This document shows positions 19,857-29,968 of a DNA stretch of 64,000 nt, one piece after another. The notes under the pieces are model-generated. The model was given only the letters and a program-made list of their open reading frames with translations, searched no databases and was not told the origin of the DNA. Each line of letters begins with the position of its first letter. Position 1 is the stretch's first letter. The DNA lies in NCBI RefSeq assembly GCF_020179475.1, contig NZ_JAILXZ010000003.1, forward strand, positions 434,001 through 498,000, read 5' to 3'. This DNA is from Novosphingobium huizhouense. GTDB lineage: Bacteria; Pseudomonadota; Alphaproteobacteria; Sphingomonadales; Sphingomonadaceae. The translations under genes and the position numbers were made by a program.

Positions 19857-20558
19857 ATGCGCCTCAACCGCTCGATTGCCAGCCTCGCTGCGATTGCCAG
19901 CTTCGCCTTCGCCGGCACTGCGCTCGCCGATTCGATGACGTTCGGCGCGGGCGACATCAACAAGTCGGTGACGCTGACCTACAACGGCTACAGCGGCAAC
20001 GGCGGCGCGACCATCGGCGGGCTGACCGGCTCAACCACGTTCACCCTGACGGGCGTTTCGGGCAACACGTACAACTTCAACTATTCGGTGACCAACACCA
20101 GCGCGACGCCGGTGACCGAATCGCGCATCTCGAGCTTCGCGTTCAACACCGATCCGACGATCGCCAGCGCGACCTCGACCGGCGCGTTCTCGCAGACCAC
20201 GCTCAACTCGAACTATCCCAACGGCATCGGCACCGTCGACGTCTGCTTCAAGGACGCGACCACCGGTTCGTGCGCGGGCGGCGGCGGCGGCGGTCTGACC
20301 CTGGGCCAGACCGGGACCGGCGCGTTCTCGCTGTCGTTCTCCTCGCCCGCGACGGCCGTGACGCTGAGCGACTTCTTCGTGCGCTACCAGTCGATCGCGG
20401 GCATTCCCGGAATCAGCTCGGCGAGCGGCGCGGGCACGATCAGCTCGCCCTCGGGCAGCGGCACCAAGGTGCCGGAGCCGGGCATGCTCGGCCTGTTCGG
20501 GCTCGGCCTCGCCGGCCTCGCGCTGGCCCGTCGTCGCCAGGTGCTGCGCCGCGCCTGA
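19857..20558 (+). CDS. PEP-CTERM sorting protein, Gly/Ser/Thr-rich exoprotein
   Basis: 233-residue exported protein. Signal peptide at residues 1-25 (ending ALA), then a beta-rich body with many Thr, Ser, Gly and Asn residues (for example GATIGGLTGSTTFTLTG), one GGGGGG run and only two Cys, then VPEPGMLGL, a hydrophobic helix and an Arg-rich tail. The body resembles the cistern-type PEP-CTERM proteins of sphingomonads; that label is from memory. The start is placed downstream of the sigma-54 promoter. A hairpin terminator follows, and the opposite TPR lipoprotein gene begins beyond it. Confidence 0.85.
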   Translation: MRLNRSIASLAAIASFAFAGTALADSMTFGAGDINKSVTLTYNGYSGNGGATIGGLTGSTTFTLTGVSGNTYNFNYSVTNTSATPVTESRISSFAFNTDPTIASATSTGAFSQTTLNSNYPNGIGTVDVCFKDATTGSCAGGGGGGLTLGQTGTGAFSLSFSSPATAVTLSDFFVRYQSIAGIPGISSASGAGTISSPSGSGTKVPEPGMLGLFGLGLAGLALARRRQVLRRA

Positions 20559-20587
20559 CCGCTTCCCGCGCGAACGGAAACACGAAG

Positions 20588-20614
20588 GAGCCGGCCCGCA
20601 GGGTCGGCTCTTTT
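20588..20614 (+). terminator. intrinsic terminator between PEP-CTERM and TPR genes
   Basis: GAGCCG-g-CCC pairs with GGG-t-CGGCTC (20588-20610) around GCA and is followed by TTTT. It serves the rightward gene and may act on the convergent one as well. Confidence 0.8.
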
Positions 20615-20621
20615 CGTTGGC

Positions 20622-22139
20622 TCACCCCTTGCGCGCTTCGGCGTAGTGGCGCTGGATCGTCGGGTTCTGCGGCGCCCTGCCCGCCGCATCGCGCAGCAGC
20701 CGCACGCCGCGCGCGCGGTCCTTGCCCTGTTGCACCAGCAGCCAGCCGAGCGTGTCCATCACCGAGGGATTGTCACCGGCTTCACGGAGCGCGCGTTCGC
20801 CGTAGCCGACCGCCTTGTCGAAATTGCCGAGCTGGCCTTCGGCCCAGGCGATGTTGTTCAGCACCATCGCGTTGCGCCCGTCGGTCGCGGCAAGGATGCG
20901 CTCGTAGGCGTCGACCGCGCCCGCCCAGTTGCCCTGGCGCATGGCGAGATCGCCATTGGCAAGCAGCGCGCCCATCGCGCGCGGGCTGGGAAAGCGGGCG
21001 CGCGCGTCGAACGAGGCGATGTCGACGTCGCCCGCCGCCTGCGCGGCCTTGGCCAGCAGGCGCAAGTCCTCGGGCAGCGCGGTGCGGCTGGTGGCGAAGG
21101 GGCGCAGGGTATCGACTGCCGCGGCATTGTCGCCGCCCGCCATCTGCGCCTTCGCCAGTTCGCGCCGCACGACGAGGTTTTCGGGATGGCGCAGCAGCAG
21201 CGGGGCGAGCCGCGCGCGCGCCTGCTCGGGCTGCCCGAGCGCGACGAGCGCCTGGGCATAGAGCACGCTCGCATCGTCGCGCCCGGACAGCTTGCCCTCG
21301 CCCGCCTGGAGCAGGTCGCGGACCTTCTGCCACTGCCCGCGCGCCGCAGCGAGCCGGGCGGAAAGGTAGGTCACGTCGGCATCGCTGCCGACGCCCTTGA
21401 GCGCGCCGATCGCCTGCTCGAGCTGGTCGAGCCGGCCGAGGTCGCCGAGCACGCCGGCGCGCCCGACCAGCGCCGGCAGGTTGCCGGGATAGGCGCGCGC
21501 CGCCTTGTCGTAGGAGGCGAGCGCCCGTGCAAGGTCGCCCTCGGCCGTCGACACCTTGCCGTCCGCCAGCATCGCGTCGAGATTGCCGCCATCGGCCTTG
21601 AGCGCCTTGTCGACGAGCACGCGCGCCTCGATCCGGTCGCCTTCGCCGAGGCGGTAGCGCGCGGCGGCGGCGAGCAGGCGCGGATCGTCCGGGTGGGCCA
21701 GCACGCCTGCGGTGAATTCGCGCGCCGCGGCCGCATTGTCGCCCTTTCCAAGCAGCGCGAGCGCGCGCAGCCGCCGGCCCGTGGCCGAGTGGTCGTCACC
21801 CAGCGCCGCCAGCGCATCGGCGGGCTTTTCGCGCAGCAGCGCGGCTTCGGCAACGAGCAGGCGGAAATCGGCGGGGCGGCGCGCGGCGGGCAGCTTGTCG
21901 AGGCTGGCGCCGGCGGCCACGCCATCGCCCATCGCCAGCGCGTTGCGGGCATGCAGCTCGAGCACCCGGGGATCGTCGGGCATCGCGGCGAGCGCGGCGG
22001 CGAGGTCGCCCTGCGCGGCGACGTAGTCGTGCCGGGCGAACTCCTCACCCGCGCGCGCGAAGCGCCGTGCGGGATCTTCGCCGCACCCCCCGATCGCCCC
22101 TGCGAGCGCGAGCGGCAGGAGCAGGTTAACGCGCTTCAT
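20622..22139 (-). CDS. TPR-repeat lipoprotein, PrsT-like (second copy)
   Basis: 505-residue lipoprotein with lipobox IGGC (Cys about residue 19) and consecutive tetratricopeptide repeats. It is a clear paralogue of the protein at 18090-19610 in length, architecture and local sequence, and has the same convergent relationship to a PEP-CTERM gene. The C-terminal repeats (NNIAWAEGQLGNFDKAVGYG) are better conserved TPRs than the amino-terminal ones. An ATG at 22157 is a possible earlier start, but the one at 22139 gives the cleaner signal peptide. Confidence 0.8.
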   Translation of the reverse strand: MKRVNLLLPLALAGAIGGCGEDPARRFARAGEEFARHDYVAAQGDLAAALAAMPDDPRVLELHARNALAMGDGVAAGASLDKLPAARRPADFRLLVAEAALLREKPADALAALGDDHSATGRRLRALALLGKGDNAAAAREFTAGVLAHPDDPRLLAAAARYRLGEGDRIEARVLVDKALKADGGNLDAMLADGKVSTAEGDLARALASYDKAARAYPGNLPALVGRAGVLGDLGRLDQLEQAIGALKGVGSDADVTYLSARLAAARGQWQKVRDLLQAGEGKLSGRDDASVLYAQALVALGQPEQARARLAPLLLRHPENLVVRRELAKAQMAGGDNAAAVDTLRPFATSRTALPEDLRLLAKAAQAAGDVDIASFDARARFPSPRAMGALLANGDLAMRQGNWAGAVDAYERILAATDGRNAMVLNNIAWAEGQLGNFDKAVGYGERALREAGDNPSVMDTLGWLLVQQGKDRARGVRLLRDAAGRAPQNPTIQRHYAEARKG

Positions 22140-22179
22140 CCGGTTGATTCCCACCATTTCGGACCGTCCCTGCCGCAAA

Positions 22180-22207
22180 GGTATAAACGTCTTGTGAATG
22201 TTGCCAA
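22180..22207 (-). promoter_or_regulatory. sigma-70-like promoter of the second TPR lipoprotein
   Basis: On the leftward strand TTGGCA (22202-22207) and TATACC (22180-22185) are separated by 16 bases, about 40 bases upstream of the start codon. Unlike the PEP-CTERM genes, no sigma-54 motif is visible here. Confidence 0.45.
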
Positions 22208-22301
22208 TGTCCCCGCATGACCGGTTGCAGGGCCCCGCGCGCCGTTGCGCAATCGCGCCCTGCCGCCTAAGGGCCTCGGGCAAAGCAGGAGTGAGCAGGA
22301 C

Positions 22302-23402
22302 ATGGGTTTTCGTTGCGGAATCGTCGGGCTGCCGAACGTGGGCAAGTCGACGCTGTTCAACGCGCTGACCGAGACGCAGGCGGCGCAGGCGGCGAACTAT
22401 CCGTTCTGCACGATCGAGCCGAACGTCGGCAATGTCGGCGTGCCCGATCAGCGGCTCGACAAGCTGGCGGCGATCGCCGGCAGCCAGAAGATCATCCCGA
22501 CGCAGCTCGGCTTCGTCGACATCGCCGGACTGGTGCGCGGCGCCTCGAAGGGTGAAGGCCTCGGCAACCAGTTCCTCGGCAACATCCGCGAGGTCGACGC
22601 CATCGTCCACGTGCTGCGCTGCTTCGAGAACGACGACATCCAGCACGTCGACAACAAGGTCGATCCCATCTCCGACGCCGACACGGTCGAGACCGAGCTG
22701 ATGCTGGCCGACCTCGAAAGCCTGGAAAAGCGCGTTCCGGCGGCACAGAAGAAGGCCGCGGCGGGCGACAAGGAATCGAAGATCGTCGCCTCGGTGCTGG
22801 GCCAGGCGCTGGCGCTGCTGCGCGAAGGCAAGCCCGCGCGCCTGACCGTGCCCAAGGACGACGAGGAGGCGCGAGTCTTCGCGCAGGCGCAGTTGCTGAC
22901 CTCGAAGCCGGTGCTCTACGTCTGCAACGTCGAGGAAGAGAGCGCGGCCGAGGGCAACGCCTTTTCCGCGCGCGTGTTCGAGAAGGCCAAGGCCGAAGGC
23001 GCCAATGCCGTGATCGTCTCGGCCGCGATCGAGGCCGAGCTGGTCGGCATGGACGCCGAGGAGCGCAGCGTGTTCCTCGAGGAAATGGGCCTGCACGAAA
23101 CCGGACTCGCCCGCGTGATCCGCTCGGGATACGACCTGCTGCACCTGATCACCTTCTTCACCGTCGGCCCCAAGGAAGCGCGCGCCTGGACCGTGCACAA
23201 GGGCGCCAAGGCGCCCGAGGCTGCGGGCGAGATCCATTCCGACATGCAGCGTGGCTTCATCCGCGCCGAGACCATCGCCTACGACGACTACGTCGCGCTC
23301 GGCGGTGAGACGGCGGCCAAGGATGCGGGCAAGCTGCGCCAGGAAGGCAAGGAATATGTGGTGCAGGACGGCGACGTGATGCACTTCAAGTTCAACGTCT
23401 GA
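22302..23402 (+). CDS. ychF: ribosome-associated ATPase YchF (Obg family)
   Basis: 366-residue P-loop protein that binds ribosomes and hydrolyses ATP. The Walker A motif is GLPNVGKST; the G4 element is NVEE rather than NKxD, which explains ATP rather than GTP use in this family. The C-terminal TGS domain (FFTVGPKEARAWTV) and the terminal DGDVMHFKFNV match YchF. The ATG at 22302 follows AGCAGGA. Confidence 0.96.
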   Translation: MGFRCGIVGLPNVGKSTLFNALTETQAAQAANYPFCTIEPNVGNVGVPDQRLDKLAAIAGSQKIIPTQLGFVDIAGLVRGASKGEGLGNQFLGNIREVDAIVHVLRCFENDDIQHVDNKVDPISDADTVETELMLADLESLEKRVPAAQKKAAAGDKESKIVASVLGQALALLREGKPARLTVPKDDEEARVFAQAQLLTSKPVLYVCNVEEESAAEGNAFSARVFEKAKAEGANAVIVSAAIEAELVGMDAEERSVFLEEMGLHETGLARVIRSGYDLLHLITFFTVGPKEARAWTVHKGAKAPEAAGEIHSDMQRGFIRAETIAYDDYVALGGETAAKDAGKLRQEGKEYVVQDGDVMHFKFNV

Positions 23403-23472
23403 GGCTGGCGCCGCGCGCTGCGGGAGCCATTCCGGCCGCGCGCCGTTCCCCCTTGCGAAACAAGGGGATGCC

Positions 23473-24276
23473 ATGGCGAAGATGACGAGAGCCGATGTGC
23501 TGGCGAAAGCCGGCTATGCTGCGCGCGGGGTGGTCTACGGTCTGCTCGGCTGGCTCGCGCTGGGCACGCGCGGCAAGGCCGACGAAGGCCAGAACGCGGT
23601 GTTCGACATGGTGCAGGACATGCCGGGCGGCGGGGTGGTGCTGACGCTGCTGGTGATCGGTCTCGTCGCCTATGGCGTCTACAAGCTCGCCAGCGCCGCG
23701 GTCGATCTGGAACGGCATGGCCAGGACGCAAAGGGGCTCGCCGTGCGCGCGGGCGCGGGGTTCGGTGCGCTCGCCTATCTCGCGATGGCCTGGGCCGCGG
23801 CCAAGTTCGCGCTGGGCTATCGCCACTATGCCAGCGAGGGCGCGCACGGCGGGGCGGACATGGCGGGCGGCGTGCTCGGCTGGCCGCTCGGCTGGGTGCT
23901 GGTCGGCCTTGCCGGAGCCGCCTTTCTCGCCGCCGCGGTGTTCCAGGCGATCGGCGCGGCGACAGGCAAGTTCATGAAACGCATGGCCCCGGACGCGCCG
24001 CGCGCGACCGAGGCGCTCGGCCGCGCAGGGCTGGCGGCGCGCGCGGTGGTCTTCGCGCTGGTCGGCTGGTCGCTGCTGCGATCGGCCTGGTTGGTGCGCC
24101 ATGCCGAAGTGCGCGATCTCGGCGGCGTGCTGGCCCACTTGCGCGGGCACGAGACGGTCTACCTCGCGGTTGCGGCGGGCCTGCTGCTGTTCGGCTTGTT
24201 CAGCCTGATCTGCGCGAAGTATCGCGTGGTCCCGGCCATCGACGTCGTCCACGCGACGCGCCGCCGGTTTAATTGA
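23473..24276 (+). CDS. DUF1206 family inner-membrane protein
   Basis: 267-residue integral membrane protein with about six hydrophobic helices arranged as three repeats of the type AKAGYAARGVVYGLLGWLAL and AGLAARAVVFALVGW. This repeated ARG-containing pair of helices is the DUF1206 signature. The function is unknown; some relatives are linked to low-oxygen or envelope stress. It starts 70 bases after ychF. Confidence 0.85.
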   Translation: MAKMTRADVLAKAGYAARGVVYGLLGWLALGTRGKADEGQNAVFDMVQDMPGGGVVLTLLVIGLVAYGVYKLASAAVDLERHGQDAKGLAVRAGAGFGALAYLAMAWAAAKFALGYRHYASEGAHGGADMAGGVLGWPLGWVLVGLAGAAFLAAAVFQAIGAATGKFMKRMAPDAPRATEALGRAGLAARAVVFALVGWSLLRSAWLVRHAEVRDLGGVLAHLRGHETVYLAVAAGLLLFGLFSLICAKYRVVPAIDVVHATRRRFN

Positions 24277-24315
24277 TCGGTTGACGCAGGGCGAGCCCGG
24301 CGGCAGCGTGTCGCC

Positions 24316-24774
24316 ATGCAGTATTACGAAGACATCGTTCCGGGCAGCAGCGACCGCTTCGGCGCCTACCACGTCACCCGCGAGGAAGTGATCGACTTCG
24401 CCTCGAAGTACGATCCGCAGCCCTTCCACCTCGACGACGAGGCGGCCAAGGCGACCTATTTCGGGCGGCTTTCGGCCAGCGGCTGGCATACCTGCGCGAT
24501 GACCATGGCGATGCTGGTCGAGCAGCTCAAGACCCACGAGCAGGCCGGGCTCGGCTCGCCCGGCGTCGACGAACTGCGCTGGATCAAGCCGGTCTATCCC
24601 GGCGACACGCTCACCTGCGAACGGCTGACGATCGACAAGAAGCGCAGCCGGTCGCGGCCCGAGATGGGCAGCTTCCGCAACGAGATCACCGTGCGCAACC
24701 AGCACGGCGAGGTGGTGATGACGATGAAGTCGACCGGCTTCATCCGCACGCGCGATCCCGGCGGGACGGACTGA
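24316..24774 (+). CDS. MaoC-family (R)-hydratase/dehydratase
   Basis: 152-residue hot-dog-fold protein. The segment YDPQPFHLDDEAA contains the Asp and His of the MaoC catalytic pair, and GWHTCAMTMAM is the following helix. Such enzymes hydrate enoyl-CoAs. It starts 39 bases after the DUF1206 gene and may be co-transcribed, though no functional link is evident. Confidence 0.9.
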   Translation: MQYYEDIVPGSSDRFGAYHVTREEVIDFASKYDPQPFHLDDEAAKATYFGRLSASGWHTCAMTMAMLVEQLKTHEQAGLGSPGVDELRWIKPVYPGDTLTCERLTIDKKRSRSRPEMGSFRNEITVRNQHGEVVMTMKSTGFIRTRDPGGTD

Positions 24775-24825
24775 GGACCGTTCGCGCCGGCTTGCCCTGA
24801 TTGCATTACCCCAGACCGGCCTGCC

Positions 24826-25320
24826 CTACATGGGCTTGCACTGCGCGGTGCCGTTGCTGTCGTAGACCACCTGGTCGTGCGGGTCGGTGATCGTCAGGTG
24901 CGCTTCGAACATCTCGACCACGCCGTTGACCGAGTGCTTGCCTTGCGCAACCCGCGCGAGGCTGAGCGCGAATTCGGTGCCGGTGTAGTGCGACCACGCC
25001 CCTTGCGGCAGCTGCGTGCTGCCCTTGTCGGCGGCGAGCGTGACGATCTTGCCGTCTAGCTTGATCGCGGCATGCTCGCCCTGCGCCAGCGCGGTCGCAC
25101 CCATGCCGCCGCCGTCGGCGACGAAGTTGCAGCCCGACGCGATCAGGCCGTTGTCCTTGATGTCGAAGTAGCCGATCGGCTGCGGGTCGAGCGCGCGCGC
25201 CGGGGGCTTCGCCTTCTGCGCCGCTTCGACCTGCGCGATCGCTGCCGCATCGCTCTGCTGCGGCGCGTTCGAGCACGCGGCCAGGGCAAGCGGTGCAAGC
25301 GGTGCGAGCAGGCGGCGCAT
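24826..25320 (-). CDS. uncharacterised lipoprotein
   Basis: 164 residues with a clear lipoprotein signal (MRRLLAPLAPLALAAC, lipobox LAAC). The mature part is about 145 residues, probably beta-rich, with single Cys residues in SGCNF and AQCKPM that could form a disulphide. I do not recognise a family. It lies 30 bases downstream of mutL in the same direction, so it is probably read through from mutL. Confidence 0.8.
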   Translation of the reverse strand: MRRLLAPLAPLALAACSNAPQQSDAAAIAQVEAAQKAKPPARALDPQPIGYFDIKDNGLIASGCNFVADGGGMGATALAQGEHAAIKLDGKIVTLAADKGSTQLPQGAWSHYTGTEFALSLARVAQGKHSVNGVVEMFEAHLTITDPHDQVVYDSNGTAQCKPM

Positions 25321-25349
25321 GGTGTGGTCCTCTCTTTCTAGCCGGGCCG

Positions 25350-27182
25350 TCACTTGCGCCCGAACAGTTTTTCGATGTCGCCATGGGCGAGCTTGACCCA
25401 GGTCGGCCGGCCGTGGTTGCATTGGCCCGAGCGCGGGGTCGCTTCCATTTCGCGCAGCAGCGCGTTCATCTCGGCGACCGACAGCTGCCGGCCTGCGCGG
25501 ACCGAGCCGTGGCAGGCCATCGTCGCGAGCACGAGGTCGAGCTTTTCTTCGAGCAGCAGCGCCTCGCCGTGCTTGGCGAGATCGTCGGCCACGTCGTTGA
25601 CGAGCGCGGCGGGATCCCCCTTGGCGAGCGCGGCGGGGACCGCGCGGACGAGCACCGCGGCAGGACCGAAGCGCTCGAGCAGCAGGCCGAACCTTGCAAG
25701 GCGCGGCGCAGCGTCCTCGAGCCGGTCGGCGGCGAGCTCCTCGACCTCGACCACTTCGGGGATCAGCAGCGCCTGGCTCGGCGCCTCCCCTGCCCCCATC
25801 CCGGCGGCGCGGAGGCGTTCGAGCACGAGGCGCTCGTGCGCGGCGTGCTGGTCGACGAGGACGAGGCCGTCGGCGGCTTCGGCGACGATGTAGGTGTTGG
25901 CGACCTGCCCGCGCGCGACGCCGAGCGGATGCTCGACCGGTTCGGGCGCAGGCGCGGCGGCCTCCTCGGCGCGCGCAACCGGCGGGGCCATGACCGATGC
26001 CTCGTAGCCGCGCCAGGCCTGGCCGGCTTCGGACAGGCGCGGCTGGGCGAAGATGCTGCCCTGGACGGACGCGGGCGTGGGCGTGAGCGGAGCGAAAGCC
26101 GGCGCCCCCAGCGGTTCGCTGCGCCACGCGGCCATCGCCGACGCGTCGGGCGCCTGCGCGCTACGCTTGTCGCCGGCGGCGAGCGCGTGCCGCAGCCCCG
26201 AGACAATCAGCCCGCGCACGAGCTGGGCATCGCGGAAGCGCACTTCGGTCTTGGCCGGGTGGACGTTGACGTCGACTTCGCTGGGCGGAACGTCGAGGAA
26301 CAGCGCCAGCACCGCGTGACGGTCGCGCGCCAGCATGTCGGCATAGGCGCCGCGCACCGCGCCGACCATCAGCTTGTCCTTCACCGGGCGGCCGTTGACG
26401 AACAGGTACTGGTGGTCGGCCATGCCGCGGTTGTAGGTCGGCAGGCCAGCGACGCCGCGCAAGGCATATTCGCCGCGTTCGAGATCGACCGCGACCGCGT
26501 TGTCCTTCAGTTCGCGCGCGACGAGCAGCGCGACGCGCGCCTCGAGGCTGTCGCCCGGCTGGACCTGCAGCGCGCGCCTGCCGTCGTGTTCGAGCGTGAA
26601 GCCGATGTCGGGCCGCGCCATCGCGAGCCGGCGCACGACATCGAGGCTCGCCGCCCATTCGCTGCGGGGCGAGCGCAGGAACTTGCGACGCGCCGGGATC
26701 TTGCCGAACAGATCCTCGACCCGCACGCGCGTGCCCGGCGGCAGCGCGGCAGGGCCTTCGGAAACGAGCGCGCCGTGATCGACCACGCGCTTCCACGCCT
26801 CGCCGGTCTCGCGGCTGCGGCTTTCGATGGTTACGCGCGCGACCGAGGCAATCGAAGGCAGCGCCTCCCCCCGGAAGCCGAGCGTCGCGACCATCTCGAT
26901 CGCTTCATCCGGCAGCTTGCTGGTGGCATGGCGTTCGAGCGCGAGCGCGATCTCGTCGGCGCGCATGCCGCAGCCGTCGTCGGTCACCTCGATCAGGGCG
27001 AGGCCGCCTTCGGACAGGCGCACCGTGATCGTGCTGGCGCCCGCGTCGATCGCGTTCTCGACCAGTTCCTTGAGCGCGGAGGCCGGGCGCTCCACCACTT
27101 CGCCCGCGGCGATGCGGTTGACCAGCGTCTCGGGCAGGCGGCGGATCGTGCGCGGCGCGGAAGGGGAACTGGGCAGGGTCAT
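25350..27182 (-). CDS. mutL: DNA mismatch repair protein MutL
   Basis: 610-residue GHKL ATPase that couples MutS mismatch recognition to strand removal. Motifs: RIAAGEVVERPASALKELVE, ENAIDAGAS, DDGCGM, TLGFRGEALPSI. A Pro/Ala-rich linker (about residues 335-410) leads to the C-terminal dimerisation domain, ending QCNHGRPT; the CPHGRP-like element of endonuclease-type MutL is thus present in the form CNHGRP. The ATG at 27182 is used because the family sequence begins shortly after it. It is divergent from mreB. Confidence 0.96.
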   Translation of the reverse strand: MTLPSSPSAPRTIRRLPETLVNRIAAGEVVERPASALKELVENAIDAGASTITVRLSEGGLALIEVTDDGCGMRADEIALALERHATSKLPDEAIEMVATLGFRGEALPSIASVARVTIESRSRETGEAWKRVVDHGALVSEGPAALPPGTRVRVEDLFGKIPARRKFLRSPRSEWAASLDVVRRLAMARPDIGFTLEHDGRRALQVQPGDSLEARVALLVARELKDNAVAVDLERGEYALRGVAGLPTYNRGMADHQYLFVNGRPVKDKLMVGAVRGAYADMLARDRHAVLALFLDVPPSEVDVNVHPAKTEVRFRDAQLVRGLIVSGLRHALAAGDKRSAQAPDASAMAAWRSEPLGAPAFAPLTPTPASVQGSIFAQPRLSEAGQAWRGYEASVMAPPVARAEEAAAPAPEPVEHPLGVARGQVANTYIVAEAADGLVLVDQHAAHERLVLERLRAAGMGAGEAPSQALLIPEVVEVEELAADRLEDAAPRLARFGLLLERFGPAAVLVRAVPAALAKGDPAALVNDVADDLAKHGEALLLEEKLDLVLATMACHGSVRAGRQLSVAEMNALLREMEATPRSGQCNHGRPTWVKLAHGDIEKLFGRK

Positions 27183-27264
27183 GGCGTCGAGCAAACCTAG
27201 CGACGAGGCCGCCGGATTTCGAGACAAGCGGTGGCACTTATCCCCTTGCACCTCGCACAAAATA

Positions 27265-27294
27265 TTGGGTTTTGCGCGGGGCTTGCGCTAATGA
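27265..27294 (+). promoter_or_regulatory. possible mreB promoter
   Basis: TTGGGT (27265-27270) and TAATGA (27289-27294) are separated by 18 bases, about 80 bases upstream of mreB. It is the best sigma-70-like pair in the mutL-mreB gap. Confidence 0.4.
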
Positions 27295-27335
27295 GCCGCC
27301 TTCGCTGGACGCTCACTCCTGGAGGGGGAGGCGCA

Positions 27336-28423
<1,088 letters not shown>

Positions 28424-28506
28424 ACCGCCGGTTCAGCCGCCTCGATGCGATGCGTCGAGGGAGAGACGTCCGCTCCGTTCGGGCGCGGTGACGAAGGGGT
28501 TAGAAC

Positions 28507-29415
28507 ATGGCGCGGTCGCAGGACAGGCGCCCGGGCTTTTCGCGCAGGGCGCAAGTCGGGATCTTCACCGGCTACGTGGTCGCCGTGGCCGGCGTGCTGC
28601 TGGGCGCGGTGCTGCTCGTCGTCTCGCTGCTCAATCCGGGCGCCTTCGCCTTCGCGCGCGCCGGCGCTGCCGAAGTCGCCCGCCCGCTGGGCGCGGCGGG
28701 AGCGGAGAGCCGGGTGGCGAGCCAGGGCGTGTTCGCCGCGATCGGCGCCTACCTCAACGCCGGGCGGCAGAACGCCGAGCTGAGCCGCGAAGTCGCCGCC
28801 GCGCGCGCCAATGCCGTGGCGATGCGCGCGATCGAGAGCGAGAATCGCCGGCTGAAGGCCCTGCTCGGGATTGCCGAGGCCGCCCCTCGCCCGGTCGCGG
28901 CGGCGCGGCTGATCGGCTCGACCTCGGCCAGCTCGCGCCGTTTCGCGGTGCTCTCGGTGGGCAGCCGCCAAGGACTGGTCAAGGGCCAGCCGGTGCGCAG
29001 CGGCGGCGGCCTGATCGGGCGCGTGGTCGAGATCGGGCCCGACACCGCGCGCGTGCTGCTCGTCACCGACCCCGACAACGTCGTGCCGGTGCGCCGCGCC
29101 AGCGATGGCCTGCCCGGCTTCGTCCAGGGCGGCGCCAACGGCCGGATCGAGATCCGCCTGATCAATTCGGGCATCAATCCGCTGCACAAGGGCGATGTCT
29201 TCGTGACCTCGGGCTCGGGCGGGATCTATCCCCCGGGCATTCCCGTCGCCGTCGCCACCCAGCCGCATCGCGACGGCGCGACCGGGCACCTCGCCAGCGA
29301 TCCCGCCGACGCCGACTACGTACTGGTCCTGCCGATCTACCAGCCCGCCGCCGTCGCCACGCTGGAGGCGACGCAGAAGGCCGCGCCGCCGCCGCCCGAG
29401 GACGACACGCCATGA
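28507..29415 (+). CDS. mreC: rod shape-determining protein MreC
   Basis: 302 residues with a short cytoplasmic tail, one transmembrane helix (about residues 17-43), a periplasmic coiled coil (about 70-115, AIESENRRLKALLG) and two beta barrels (SAGSRQGLVKGQPV). It bridges MreB and PBP2. The stop overlaps the mreD start as ATGA. The segment between mreB and mreC (83 bases) contains a short inverted repeat, CTCGA/TCGAG, of unknown role. Confidence 0.95.
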   Translation: MARSQDRRPGFSRRAQVGIFTGYVVAVAGVLLGAVLLVVSLLNPGAFAFARAGAAEVARPLGAAGAESRVASQGVFAAIGAYLNAGRQNAELSREVAAARANAVAMRAIESENRRLKALLGIAEAAPRPVAAARLIGSTSASSRRFAVLSVGSRQGLVKGQPVRSGGGLIGRVVEIGPDTARVLLVTDPDNVVPVRRASDGLPGFVQGGANGRIEIRLINSGINPLHKGDVFVTSGSGGIYPPGIPVAVATQPHRDGATGHLASDPADADYVLVLPIYQPAAVATLEATQKAAPPPPEDDTP

Positions 29416-29963
29416 GCGGAACGCGCCTTGCGAGCGGTTCGACCCGCGTGCGCAGCCCGATCAACCGCGCGCCCTCGCCGCTGCTGGCGGTGGGCTTGCC
29501 ATGGGTCTCGATCATGCTGGCGGCGATGGCCAGCTTCTCGCCGATCATCGCCTCGGCGCCGGTGCTGCCGCCGCTGTCGTTCATGGTGCTGCTCGCCTGG
29601 CGCATGCTGCGCCCGACGCTGCTGCCGATCTGGGCCGGGCTGCCGCTCGGCGCCTGGGACGATCTCTACAGCGGCCAGCCGTTCGGCAGCGGGATCGTGC
29701 TGTTTTCGGGCGCGATGCTGGCGATGGAGGCGATAGACGCGCGCTTCCTGTGGCGCGGCTTTGCCCAGGACTGGCTGGCGGGCGCGGCGCTGCTGGCGGC
29801 CTACCTGCTGCTCGCCGCGGCCTTCGCGGGGCTGGCCGCAGGCTATCCGCTGCCGATGACGATCGGGCCGCAGCTGCTGCTCGCGGTCGTGCTGTTCCCG
29901 CCAGTGACCCGCCTCGTCGCGATGCTCGACCGGGTGCGGCTGCTCCCGCTCAGGAGGATCTGA
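29412..29963 (+). CDS. mreD: rod shape-determining protein MreD
   Basis: 183-residue membrane protein with five or six hydrophobic segments (PPLSFMVLLAWRML, GIVLFSGAMLAMEAI, LLAAYLLLAAAFAGLAAG). Part of the MreBCD-RodA-PBP2 complex. Identification rests on position between mreC and mrdA, length and hydrophobicity, as is usual for this divergent family. The AGGAGG at 29952-29957 in its last codons is the ribosome site of the next gene. Confidence 0.9.
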   Translation: MSGTRLASGSTRVRSPINRAPSPLLAVGLPWVSIMLAAMASFSPIIASAPVLPPLSFMVLLAWRMLRPTLLPIWAGLPLGAWDDLYSGQPFGSGIVLFSGAMLAMEAIDARFLWRGFAQDWLAGAALLAAYLLLAAAFAGLAAGYPLPMTIGPQLLLAVVLFPPVTRLVAMLDRVRLLPLRRI

Positions 29964-29968
29964 GCGCG

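Noticed and set aside
25293..27200. A 635-codon frame opposite mutL
   Set aside because: Antisense of the conserved mutL gene; no motif found and His/Arg/Asp-rich composition.
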